Below, piece after piece: positions 30,181-38,479 of a stretch of DNA of 64,000 nt. The translations under genes and the position numbers were made by a program. Below the pieces are notes generated by a model. It was given only the letters and a program-made list of their open reading frames with translations. It was not told the DNA's origin and made no database searches. The DNA is taken from NCBI RefSeq assembly GCF_025345565.1, contig NZ_CP054475.1, positions 1,828,448 through 1,892,447 of the forward strand. The letters are read 5' to 3'. The stretch's first letter is position 1, and every line of letters begins with the position of its first letter. This stretch comes from Thalassolituus hydrocarboniclasticus (GTDB lineage Bacteria; Pseudomonadota; Gammaproteobacteria; Pseudomonadales; Oceanobacteraceae).

Positions 30181-30894
30181 TCAGTCAGGCGTTTCTGAAG
30201 CGGCGGCTTTTTGCAGCGGCCAGGCACAGAAGCAGCCATCACCCGCTACGTTAGCAAAAGGGCCGTAACCCTGTGCGCCCAGTTCGCGCACGATATTCGG
30301 GAAAAAGTCATCATTGGCGACGGTGCACAGCGCGCCGAAGCCATAAGCGCCAAAGTAACCCAGTTCACCCTGAGGGCTTAACAGGGCGAGCGCCGGACTG
30401 CTGGGCAGGGGCAGATCAAGGCCCTGGGGCTGGCGCATCACTTCCATACGGGTACCGTTCAGTTGGCGGAAATTCTGCAGTTGTTCATCGCTGGTACCCG
30501 GAGCAGCAATCACCACAATGCGCAGTTGGGCCGCGTTAAAGCGGCTGATCAGGCCATCAAAATGGCGCTGGCTGAGCTGGTTGCACAGACAATCGGGGTT
30601 CCAGAAATGCAGCAAAAGCACGGGTTCGTCTGTGCCCTGCGGGATCGCAGACGGTGGCAATTGCTGCAGTAACGGTTGCAGCATCTGGCTGACCTGACTG
30701 GCTTGCCAGAAGCGCGGGTCATCGCTGGCTGCGACAAAAGGGCGGACATTCTGCTGCTGAAACCACCACAAGCCGGCCAGGGTTGCCAATAACCAGACAC
30801 TGACCAGCAGGGCCAGCCAGATATTCTTTGCTGAACTGGCTGGTGACGGCGTGCCAGCTGGATGTTTGTTGTTGGAAAGTGCAGGTTTGGTCAT
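30181..30894 (-). CDS. Membrane-anchored thioredoxin-fold protein (DUF6436-like)
   Basis: 237 residues from ATG 30894, with GGAAAG at the right distance; an upstream in-frame ATG at 30963 lacks a ribosome site. One membrane helix at about residues 24-45 (NIWLALLVSVWLLATLAGLWW) anchors a periplasmic domain. LLHFWNPDCLCNQLSQRHF resembles a thioredoxin active-site region, with C-L-C in place of C-x2-C. A further Cys pair lies near the end (GDGCFCAWPL). I infer a periplasmic redox or metal-handling role; the family is uncharacterised. It converges on tgpA with 16 nt between stops. Confidence 0.7.
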   Translation of the reverse strand: MTKPALSNNKHPAGTPSPASSAKNIWLALLVSVWLLATLAGLWWFQQQNVRPFVAASDDPRFWQASQVSQMLQPLLQQLPPSAIPQGTDEPVLLLHFWNPDCLCNQLSQRHFDGLISRFNAAQLRIVVIAAPGTSDEQLQNFRQLNGTRMEVMRQPQGLDLPLPSSPALALLSPQGELGYFGAYGFGALCTVANDDFFPNIVRELGAQGYGPFANVAGDGCFCAWPLQKAAASETPD

Positions 30895-30985
30895 GGAATG
30901 CTTTCCGCTGCTGGTTGGGGTTGGCCGGGTCAGGGCGAGGCGAGTATACCTTATGATCGGCACATTTTGTGTGCCTGACTTATTG

Positions 30986-31003
30986 ATTTATACCGTTATC
31001 TTT
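30986..31003 (+). repeat. Copy A of the ATTTATACCGTTATCTTT intergenic motif
   Basis: This 18-mer recurs exactly at 34942-34959, and its inner 15-mer TTTATACCGTTATCT recurs at 35017-35031. Here it lies in the 238-nt divergent region between the DUF6436-like gene and the thioredoxin-like gene and is followed by TTTTTGATGT-type sequence that also precedes copy C. It may be a shared operator or promoter element. Confidence 0.65.
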
Positions 31004-31132
31004 TTGATGTGCTCTGGTTATTAATCCGCAAAATTGTGCGGGCCGTATTTGTCGCTCACTGAATTATCGGCTGTGGCATTTACTCTCCAAAGCGTTAGGA
31101 TACGCAGCTTTGCAGACACTTATGCGTTCACT

Positions 31133-32125
31133 ATGACGGAACCCTCAGCGCCAGCTCTGGCAGAACCTCCCTGGATTGTATCGCTGACCGAAGAGCAGTT
31201 GACCGCACAGCTGGCCGCTGCCCGGGTTCCTGTGCTGCTCGATTTCTGGGCCAGCTGGTGTGCGCCTTGCCGGGCGATTCTGCCATTGCTGGAAAAGCTG
31301 GTGCTGGAGTTTAAGGGGCAGATACTGTTGTTCAAGGTCGATGCAGAACAGTCACCCGAGCTGCTGCAGCGCTTTGCGGTTAAAGGTTTGCCGGCGGTCT
31401 TGTTGCTGCAGAACGGCATTGAAGTTGATCGCTTTCAGCAGACGCTCACCGAATCGCAGATCCGCGCATTTATTCAGCCCTGGCTCAGGCAGCCAGCGCA
31501 GGAGAGTGCTCTGCTATCCGGCTGTCTGCAGCAGGCGGAGCGGGCCTTTGCTGCCGCTGATGCAGATCAGGCGGCATTCAGCCTGAATCAGGCCTGCCAG
31601 ATTGCCTTTGCTGCACAGGGTGGTGTGGCGCTGATGCTGGCCGATATTCTGAATATCTTGCTGGAAGGACTTGGCTGCTTGCCGCGCTCAGAACGTGGCG
31701 CGTTGATTCAGCTGGCTGAAAGCTGGCTGGCCGCCGCCGATTTCAGTGTGTTGCGTGAACCGAAGCTGCAGCAGGCACAGGCCCGGCTGGCGTTACAACG
31801 CGAGCAGGGGCAGCAGTCGCTTGATGAGATTGATGCGCTGCGCCAGCAATTAACGCAACCAGAGGTGCAGCAGAGCTCGGCCGTTTTGGCGTTGGCCGGT
31901 GCTCTGGCAGCTGCAGGAGATTATCAGGCCGCTCTGGATGTGCTGCTGGATTTTTTACAGTCCCGTTGCCACGGCAAACCGCAGGCATCGACATCGCTTG
32001 CAGAGACCGCCGACTATCAGCAGGTGCAGGCACGGCTGATTGAACTGATTGATATCCTGCCGGATCGTGTACTGGCTAACCGCTATCGCCGCCGGCTGTT
32101 TGAATTGCCAGGGCTGTCGTTATAA
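31133..32125 (+). CDS. Thioredoxin-like chaperedoxin (CnoX/YbbN-like)
   Basis: 330 residues from ATG 31133. No good ribosome site is visible; a longer in-frame start at 31034 exists but adds a non-homologous leader. The N-terminal thioredoxin domain has an intact active site, FWASWCAPCRAILPLLEKL (W-C-A-P-C). The C-terminal half is helical and TPR-like (repeated QQAERAFAAADADQAAFSL and LALAGALAAAGDYQAALDVL units). E. coli CnoX has the same two-part layout and protects proteins from oxidative aggregation, handing them to GroEL or DnaK. That role is inferred from layout. Confidence 0.83.
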   Translation: MTEPSAPALAEPPWIVSLTEEQLTAQLAAARVPVLLDFWASWCAPCRAILPLLEKLVLEFKGQILLFKVDAEQSPELLQRFAVKGLPAVLLLQNGIEVDRFQQTLTESQIRAFIQPWLRQPAQESALLSGCLQQAERAFAAADADQAAFSLNQACQIAFAAQGGVALMLADILNILLEGLGCLPRSERGALIQLAESWLAAADFSVLREPKLQQAQARLALQREQGQQSLDEIDALRQQLTQPEVQQSSAVLALAGALAAAGDYQAALDVLLDFLQSRCHGKPQASTSLAETADYQQVQARLIELIDILPDRVLANRYRRRLFELPGLSL

Positions 32126-32154
32126 CCGACCCTGAACTACCCGGATGAAGAATC

Positions 32155-32757
32155 ATGATGTCTTTTAAAGTGCTCGCCAGTGCTCTGGCGATGATCATTA
32201 CTTTCAGCGCTTTTTTACCCTATATCCGCGGAATTCTGACCGGCGCGATTAAGGCCCATGTGTTTTCCTGGGTGATCTGGGGAATTACCACTCTGGTGGT
32301 TTTTTTCGCGCAACTGAGTGATAACGGCGGGGCGGGTGCCTGGGCGGTAGGGTTGTCGGCCTGCATCACATTGTTTATCGCCTGTCTGGCGTTTTTAAAA
32401 CGGGGTGATCTGGCTATCACAAAACTGGATTGGTTATTTTTTATTGCGGCTTTATCGTCGCTGCCATTCTGGTATTTCAGTGATTCTGCATTAATGGCGG
32501 TTATTATTTTAACCTCGGTGGACTTACTGGGCTTTGGCCCGACACTGCGTAAAGCCTGGGCGCAGCCACAGTCAGAATCGCTCGGTTTTTTTGCCTTATT
32601 TTTATTACGTAATCTGTTGGTGGTTACAGCTCTGGAGCATTATTCCTGGATTACGCTGCTGTTTCCGCTGGCGGTGGCGCTGGCCTGCATTGCATTGATG
32701 CTGATTATTGTTCTGCGTCGCCGGCACTTAAGCCGGACGACGCCAATATCGTCCTGA
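32155..32757 (+). CDS. Hypothetical multi-spanning membrane protein
   Basis: 200 residues with about six hydrophobic helices and a positively charged end (IVLRRRHLSR). The segment FLPYIRGILTGAIKAHVFSWVIWG resembles one repeat of PQ-loop/SemiSWEET-like proteins, with the Pro and the aromatic residues in the expected places; this similarity is by eye only. The start ATG-ATG at 32155 lies 29 nt after the thioredoxin-like gene, so the two may be co-transcribed. Substrate and function are unknown. It is tail-to-tail with the acyl-CoA dehydrogenase gene (5 nt apart). Confidence 0.65.
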   Translation: MMSFKVLASALAMIITFSAFLPYIRGILTGAIKAHVFSWVIWGITTLVVFFAQLSDNGGAGAWAVGLSACITLFIACLAFLKRGDLAITKLDWLFFIAALSSLPFWYFSDSALMAVIILTSVDLLGFGPTLRKAWAQPQSESLGFFALFLLRNLLVVTALEHYSWITLLFPLAVALACIALMLIIVLRRRHLSRTTPISS

Positions 32758-32762
32758 AGAGA

Positions 32763-33932
32763 TTAAAGACCGAGCTGACGGGCGGCCAGATCGCGCATAA
32801 TTTCTTCCGAGCCGCCGCCGATGGCATTGACCCGCACTTCACGGTAAATGCGCTCGCTTTTACAACCGCGCATATAGCCGGCACCACCCAGAATCTGTAA
32901 CGCTTCGCGGGCACAGAATTCCATCACCATGGTGGCCTGCACTTTTAATAAGGCAATGTCGGCAGGTTTGGCTTTGCCGTTCTGGATCTGCCAGGCACAG
33001 CTGTCCATATACGCCTGGGTTGCATTTACCTGGCGCACCATTTCGGCAAACTTGTGGCGGATAACCTGGTGCTTGCTCAATGGTTTACCGAAGGTTTTAC
33101 GCTCCTTTGCCCAGGTGGCGGCTTCTTCGATACAGACTTTGGCGCTGGCTAAAGCACCGGCGGTTAATGCCAGACGTTCATTATTAAAATTATGCACGAT
33201 CGGCATAAAACCCTGATTTTCGCCGCCGATTAAATTTTTTGCCGGGACGCGGACGTTATCAAAATACAGTGTGGCGGTATCGGAGCACCACCAACCCTGT
33301 TTTTTATTTAATGGCGTACGGCTGAAGCCGGCGGCATCAGCCGGCACCAGAATCATGGAAATGCCGCCCACACCTTCACCGCCGGTACGCACGGCAACGG
33401 TGTACCAGTCGGCGCGCATGCCACCGGTAATAAAGGTTTTGCTGCCGTTAATAATATAGTGGTCGCCGTCACGTACAGCACTGGTGCTGAGGTTGGCAAC
33501 ATCTGAACCGCCGCCGGGTTCGGTAATGGCCAGAGAAATGTGTTTTTCACCGCGCAATACCGGAGCAATGACCCTATCTTTTAAATAATCGCTGCCAAAG
33601 TGCACGACCGGTGGCAGGCCAATACCATGCACCATTAATGTGGCATAAATCCCTCCGGCACCGGTACGGCTGAGTTCTTCCACGGCAATAATGGTATGAA
33701 ATATATCGGTGCCTTCGCTCAGACCACCGTATTGTTCCGGATAGCCTAATTGCAGCAGGCCCACATCGGCGGCTTTATCCCAAAGCGATTGTGGCAGGTC
33801 GCAGGCTTCTTCCCATTCGTCGACATTGGGCATGATTTCGCGTTCAACAAATTTACGCAGCTGGCTGCGCCATTCAGCGTGGTGTTCGTTGTAATACGGG
33901 CTGGCTAATCGCAGCGAGTCAAACGTCAGCAT
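32763..33932 (-). CDS. Acyl-CoA dehydrogenase
   Basis: 389 residues. FAD-dependent alpha,beta-oxidation of an acyl-CoA. Family signatures are SLAITEPGGGSDVANLSTSA (flavin and substrate contacts) and QILGGAGYMRGCKSERIYRE near the C-terminus. The usual C-terminal catalytic Glu position reads IGGGSEEIM (Gly). NNERLALTAGAL carries a Glu where isovaleryl- and long-chain acyl-CoA dehydrogenases have their base. That points to a branched or citronellyl-type substrate, by inference. It is downstream of a PECR-like reductase gene (15 nt gap) in a two-gene unit. Confidence 0.9.
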   Translation of the reverse strand: MLTFDSLRLASPYYNEHHAEWRSQLRKFVEREIMPNVDEWEEACDLPQSLWDKAADVGLLQLGYPEQYGGLSEGTDIFHTIIAVEELSRTGAGGIYATLMVHGIGLPPVVHFGSDYLKDRVIAPVLRGEKHISLAITEPGGGSDVANLSTSAVRDGDHYIINGSKTFITGGMRADWYTVAVRTGGEGVGGISMILVPADAAGFSRTPLNKKQGWWCSDTATLYFDNVRVPAKNLIGGENQGFMPIVHNFNNERLALTAGALASAKVCIEEAATWAKERKTFGKPLSKHQVIRHKFAEMVRQVNATQAYMDSCAWQIQNGKAKPADIALLKVQATMVMEFCAREALQILGGAGYMRGCKSERIYREVRVNAIGGGSEEIMRDLAARQLGL

Positions 33933-33947
33933 ATGAGGTTCCTTCCG

Positions 33948-34829
33948 TTAGTCGTTATTTTTCAGCACATCGGGTAATTCATAGCGATGAAAACCGTTGA
34001 ACGATTCGCTGTTGGTGGCGGGTTTATCCGGCAGCGGAATAATGGCCGGTGCCGAGCCCATCGATGATCCGCCATCAACGCGCAGACAGACACCGCTGAT
34101 AAAATTGGCGCCTTCGCTTAATAAAAAACAGACAGCAGAACTGATTTCAGCTTCGGTGGCGATGCGCTTTAACGGTACGTGGTGGCGCAGGTTACGGATG
34201 GTTTTCTGCATTGCCGGGCTGTAGGTATCAAAGCCGCTGGAGGCAACCCAGCCAGGTGCGACGGCATTAACCCGTACGCCGCTTTTTCCCCATTCCCAGG
34301 CCGCGGTTTTGGTGATGTTTTCCACCCCCGCGCGGGCAGCCCCGGAATGCCCCATGCCCGGCATGCCATTGAGATTATCAGCGGTCATATTAACGATGGC
34401 GCCACCGTGCTTTTGCATCGACTGACGATAGACTTCGCGCATCATTAAAAACGTGCCGGTAAGGTTGGTATTCAGTACCGCTTCAAACCCTTTTTTATTA
34501 ATAAATTCGAGCGGGGAGGGGAACTGGCCGCCGGCGTTATTAAACAGGCCGGCTATCGGACCGTGTTCAGTCACGATGGTGGCGATGGTGGCGGTTACGG
34601 CGTCTTCATCGCGGATATCCAGGCTGTAGCAACAGGCCTGGCCGCCATCTTCGAGAATTTCTCCCAATACCCTGTGCAATTTGTCTTCGTTGCGTCCGAT
34701 AAGAACGACCTTTGCACCTAAAGACGCCAGTTCATGGGCCGTACAGCGGCCAATACCACTGCCGCCTCCGGAAACAATTAAGGTTTTGCCGGCAAAAATA
34801 CCGGCGCGCAGCGTGGATTGATACGGCAT
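33948..34829 (-). CDS. Short-chain reductase resembling peroxisomal trans-2-enoyl-CoA reductase
   Basis: 293 residues. The Rossmann NADP loop is SGGGSGIGRCTAHELASLG. FNNAGGQFPSPLEFINKKG and the motif HSGAARAGVENITKTAAWEW closely match the PECR/2,4-dienoyl-CoA reductase type. These lack the classical Tyr-x3-Lys; here the Lys position is Arg. The expected reaction is NADPH reduction of an enoyl-CoA. The C-terminus carries the substrate-side RVDGGSSMGS. It is the first gene of a two-gene unit with an acyl-CoA dehydrogenase. A TetR-type palindrome lies about 62 nt upstream. The exact substrate is unknown. Confidence 0.85.
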   Translation of the reverse strand: MPYQSTLRAGIFAGKTLIVSGGGSGIGRCTAHELASLGAKVVLIGRNEDKLHRVLGEILEDGGQACCYSLDIRDEDAVTATIATIVTEHGPIAGLFNNAGGQFPSPLEFINKKGFEAVLNTNLTGTFLMMREVYRQSMQKHGGAIVNMTADNLNGMPGMGHSGAARAGVENITKTAAWEWGKSGVRVNAVAPGWVASSGFDTYSPAMQKTIRNLRHHVPLKRIATEAEISSAVCFLLSEGANFISGVCLRVDGGSSMGSAPAIIPLPDKPATNSESFNGFHRYELPDVLKNND

Positions 34830-34891
34830 AACGTGTCCCCGTGGTGTGCGTTGTAACGACCTGAGCAGTCAGTTGTTATGAAAATCAAGGT

Positions 34892-34909
34892 ACCAAGCAA
34901 GCGCTTGGT
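34892..34909. promoter_or_regulatory. TetR-type operator palindrome upstream of the acyl-CoA genes
   Basis: ACCAAGC (34892-34898) and GCTTGGT (34903-34909) flank AAGC. Long-arm palindromes rich in AAGC/GCTT are typical of TetR-family operators in fatty-acid and branched-chain degradation genes. It lies 62 nt before the reductase start. No TetR gene is in the window. Regulation is inferred. Confidence 0.5.
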
Positions 34910-34941
34910 TATCAACGGTCGGTTGGCGCCATTAGTTCTCT

Positions 34942-34959
34942 ATTTATACCGTTATCTTT
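34942..34959 (+). repeat. Copy B of the ATTTATACCGTTATCTTT intergenic motif
   Basis: Identical over 18 nt to copy A at 30986-31003. It lies in the 327-nt divergent gap between the reductase and the aldo/keto reductase genes, 57 nt before copy C. The gap holds no ORF that I can support. Confidence 0.65.
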
Positions 34960-35016
34960 CTGTGTGATTGCACTCGGTACCGGTTTGAACGCGGCGAACT
35001 CTGCCTTTTTGATGTT

Positions 35017-35031
35017 TTTATACCGTTATCT
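35017..35031 (+). repeat. Copy C of the TTTATACCGTTATCT intergenic motif
   Basis: Third exact copy of the 15-mer. It is preceded by TTTTTGATGT at 35006-35015, a string that also follows copy A at 31001-31010. It lies 125 nt upstream of the aldo/keto reductase start and is on the same strand as copies A and B. Confidence 0.65.
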
Positions 35032-35156
35032 ATTCGACGTTAAATTCTGCATCCGACTGTTGTCTTCAGAATACAGGTTGTTCGGCTGAGTGGGGTTATC
35101 AGTGTCGGGCATCCGCTTCATAATGCGGGCTTTGATTCGGTATTCGGGGTGGAGTG

Positions 35157-36191
35157 ATGCTAAAACGACCATTGGGCAACAGCGATTTACAGGTAACCAA
35201 GCTCTGTTTGGGTACCATGACCTGGGGTGAGCAGAACACAGAAGCGCAAGCGCATCAGCAAATGGATTATGCGCTGGAGCGTGGCATTAATTTCTTCGAT
35301 ACCGCTGAGATGTATCCGGTGCCGCCGAAGGGCGAAACCCAGGGCCGCACTGAGCAGTACATCGGCAGCTGGTTTGCTAAAAGCGGAAACCGCGACAAGG
35401 TGATTCTGGCCAGTAAAGTGGCAGGCCCGGGTGACTGGATGACCCATATCCGCAATGGTCCACAACTGACCCGTGCACATATTCGTGAAGCTGTAGAAAA
35501 CAGCCTGCGACGTTTACAGACCGATTATATCGATCTCTATCAGCTGCACTGGCCGGCACGGCCAACCAATTTTTTTGGCAAGCTGGGCTACGAACATCAG
35601 GAGCTGGAAAGCACGCCGCTGGAAGAAACGCTGAGCGCGCTGCAGGAACTGATTAACGAAGGCAAAATCCGCCATTACGGTCTGTCGAACGAAACCGCCT
35701 GGGGCACAATGAAAGTGCTGCAGATTGCTGATCAGAATCAGTGGGCACGGCCTCTGAGCGTTCAGAATCCTTATAATCTGCTGAACCGCAGCTATGAAGT
35801 CGGTCTGGCGGAAGTCTCTCACCGTGAACAGGTTGGTTTATTAGCGTATTCGCCGCTGGCATTTGGTGTGCTCAGTGGTAAATACCTGAACGGCCAGTTG
35901 CCGCCTAAAGGCCGCATTACATTGTTTGAACGCTTCAGCCGTTACAAAGGTGAGCATGCGGAACAGGCGGTTCAGAAATACGTCGACCTGGCAGCGGATC
36001 TGGGAATCAGTCCAGTCACTATGGCGCTGGCCTTTGTTACTCAGCAGGGTTTTGTGACGTCGAATATTATTGGCGCAACCACTATGGAACAGTTGCGGGA
36101 AAATATTGATTCGGCGGATGTTGTATTAACGGCGGAGATACTTGAACGGATTAATGCTATTCATAAAGTGCATTCCAATCCTTGCCCATGA
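35157..36191 (+). CDS. tas: Aldo/keto reductase, Tas-like
   Basis: 344 residues from ATG 35157 (a GTG one codon earlier is possible); E. coli Tas has 346. It is a TIM-barrel NADPH-dependent carbonyl reductase. The catalytic tetrad is visible as Asp and Tyr in NFFDTAEMYP, Lys in ILASKVAG and His in YQLHWPARP. The C-terminal NADPH-binding segment is SNIIGATTMEQLREN. Physiological substrate is unknown. It is divergent from the reductase/acyl-CoA dehydrogenase pair and is followed by an IS element 92 nt downstream. A weak GCAG/CTGC hairpin with T's (about 36226-36250) may end its transcript. Confidence 0.9.
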   Translation: MLKRPLGNSDLQVTKLCLGTMTWGEQNTEAQAHQQMDYALERGINFFDTAEMYPVPPKGETQGRTEQYIGSWFAKSGNRDKVILASKVAGPGDWMTHIRNGPQLTRAHIREAVENSLRRLQTDYIDLYQLHWPARPTNFFGKLGYEHQELESTPLEETLSALQELINEGKIRHYGLSNETAWGTMKVLQIADQNQWARPLSVQNPYNLLNRSYEVGLAEVSHREQVGLLAYSPLAFGVLSGKYLNGQLPPKGRITLFERFSRYKGEHAEQAVQKYVDLAADLGISPVTMALAFVTQQGFVTSNIIGATTMEQLRENIDSADVVLTAEILERINAIHKVHSNPCP

Positions 36192-36283
36192 TCCCGCTAC
36201 TGTCCCATAGTTTTTAATCAGCACCGCAGCTGACAAAAACTGCATTTTTTAACATCAAGGCCTGTTGCCTCGCAGGGGAACTT

Positions 36284-37454
<1,171 letters not shown>

Positions 37455-37492
37455 TGGACACCTCTTGGGTTGTGATTTTATCACCTAAGCGG

Positions 37493-37518
37493 GTGTCCGG
37501 ATTGATTAGACCACTACA
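37493..37518 (-). repeat. Right terminal inverted repeat of the IS3 element
   Basis: Read on the minus strand it starts TGTAGTGGTC and ends CCGGACAC, with four mismatches to the left repeat. It lies upstream of orfA, and the promoter of the element is expected here. Confidence 0.9.
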
Positions 37519-37522
37519 CTTA

Positions 37523-38147
37523 TCCCCTTGCCGGCGGGGCTTTATACCTGACCGCCATGGATGGCGGAAATGCATGTTTTGCAGGAGCAAAAACAGGCCC
37601 AGCTTCGCGCTTTCTGGGCCGTCACCCTTGAAACCTTGATATTTACTGGCCGCGTGCCTCATCGGCCATCCATGGCCGGAGCCACTTGTCCGCATCCCTG
37701 CGGACAGACCAGACATATCTGCGGTTTCTGCGGCGGCCCCAGAGGCGCAGAACACCGTCACCGCGATGCCGTTTTTCAGATCAAACGCATTTTTGAAATA
37801 TCATGTCTCAAACACGGTTTCCTCTGGAATACGGCTGAGCGGATTGCTCAAACCGGCGATCGTGCGGCGCCAGACAACCAGATGATTCTGTGGCCTTCAG
37901 AGCAAAACCCGGCCCGGGAACGATACAAATTGTTGGTACTTAAAAGAGTCGTTCCGGGGCGAATTGTTTTGCGTGCCACATAATCATTGCAGTTGGCTGG
38001 ATGAAGCCGGACGCGCCGAAAAGAGAGGATCGGAAGGAGATACTTCTCCTTGCAGGGGGGCCAGGGGCTTGCCCCGGAAAGGCGTTTCAGATTGAAAAAC
38101 AGTCGTCGATTAATGCTGCAATTTGGAGTGACGCGATGTCACTCCAA
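37523..38147. repeat. Hairpin-rich extragenic stretch (palindrome array)
   Basis: Perfect or near-perfect inverted repeats follow one another: CCGCCAT/ATGGCGG (37552-37567), TGTTTTGC/GCAAAAACA (37575-37595, one bulge), GGCCCAG/CTGGGCC (37596-37620), CGGCCAT/ATGGCCG (37663-37678), TGTCCGCA/TGCGGACA (37687-37706), AAGGAGA/TCTCCTT (38034-38051), GGGGC/GCCCC (38064-38075) and TTGGAGTGAC/GTCACTCCAA (38123-38147). Loops are mostly 2-5 nt. A 720-nt stretch between the IS and the DUF1289 gene otherwise holds only one weak ORF. It resembles a REP/BIME-like or small mobile array; no protein explains it. Confidence 0.6.
37561..37983 (+). CDS. Hypothetical ORF, doubtful
   Basis: 140 codons ending TAA 37981-37983. 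The first part is read through the palindromes and has a Cys cluster (CPHPCGQTRHICGFCGG) that may be an artefact. The later part (from about codon 60, e.g. DAVFQIKRIFEI and MILWPSEQNPARERYKLLVL) looks protein-like, with ordinary codon use. There is no ribosome site at the ATG. It may be the tail of an older gene broken by rearrangement, or chance. I recognise no family. Confidence 0.25.
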   Translation: MAEMHVLQEQKQAQLRAFWAVTLETLIFTGRVPHRPSMAGATCPHPCGQTRHICGFCGGPRGAEHRHRDAVFQIKRIFEISCLKHGFLWNTAERIAQTGDRAAPDNQMILWPSEQNPARERYKLLVLKRVVPGRIVLRAT

Positions 38148-38238
38148 GCTGTGGGACAGCAGTGGCCATGCGAAAATGCCAGTGGAATAATCAGAGGGTG
38201 CTTTTCCTTTATGCCTCTTTTCTCGGTTTAATGTCTTT

Positions 38239-38412
38239 TTATTTTACTGATTTCTGTTTCCGTTCTGCGCAATTGCGCAGAATTTTCTGTTTTTCCTCAG
38301 CGCTGGAGGCCTGCCAGATCAGTATTTCACTCAGTGATCGGTAACAGCCCATACAAATGTCCTGATCATTAAGGCAACAGTTGCGTGTGCAGGGTGAAGC
38401 GCTCTCTTGCAT
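38239..38412 (-). CDS. Small DUF1289 cysteine-rich protein
   Basis: 57 residues, starting ATG 38412 behind a strong GGGAGG site. The sequence SPCTRNCCLNDQDICMGCYR has the DUF1289 spacing of four cysteines (C-x3-C, then C-x2-C), followed by the typical SLSEILIWQASS. Such proteins probably bind a metal; function is unknown. It lies 67 nt downstream of the GGDEF gene on the same strand. Its 3' part contains a perfect 20-bp palindrome (38263-38282, TTCTGCGCAA and its complement). Confidence 0.85.
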   Translation of the reverse strand: MQESASPCTRNCCLNDQDICMGCYRSLSEILIWQASSAEEKQKILRNCAERKQKSVK

Positions 38413-38479
38413 AAATCCTCCCTGTGCCTGTTGGAGCCTGTTTAATTAGTGTTATCAGATCCTGGCTTGATTCCTGTCA

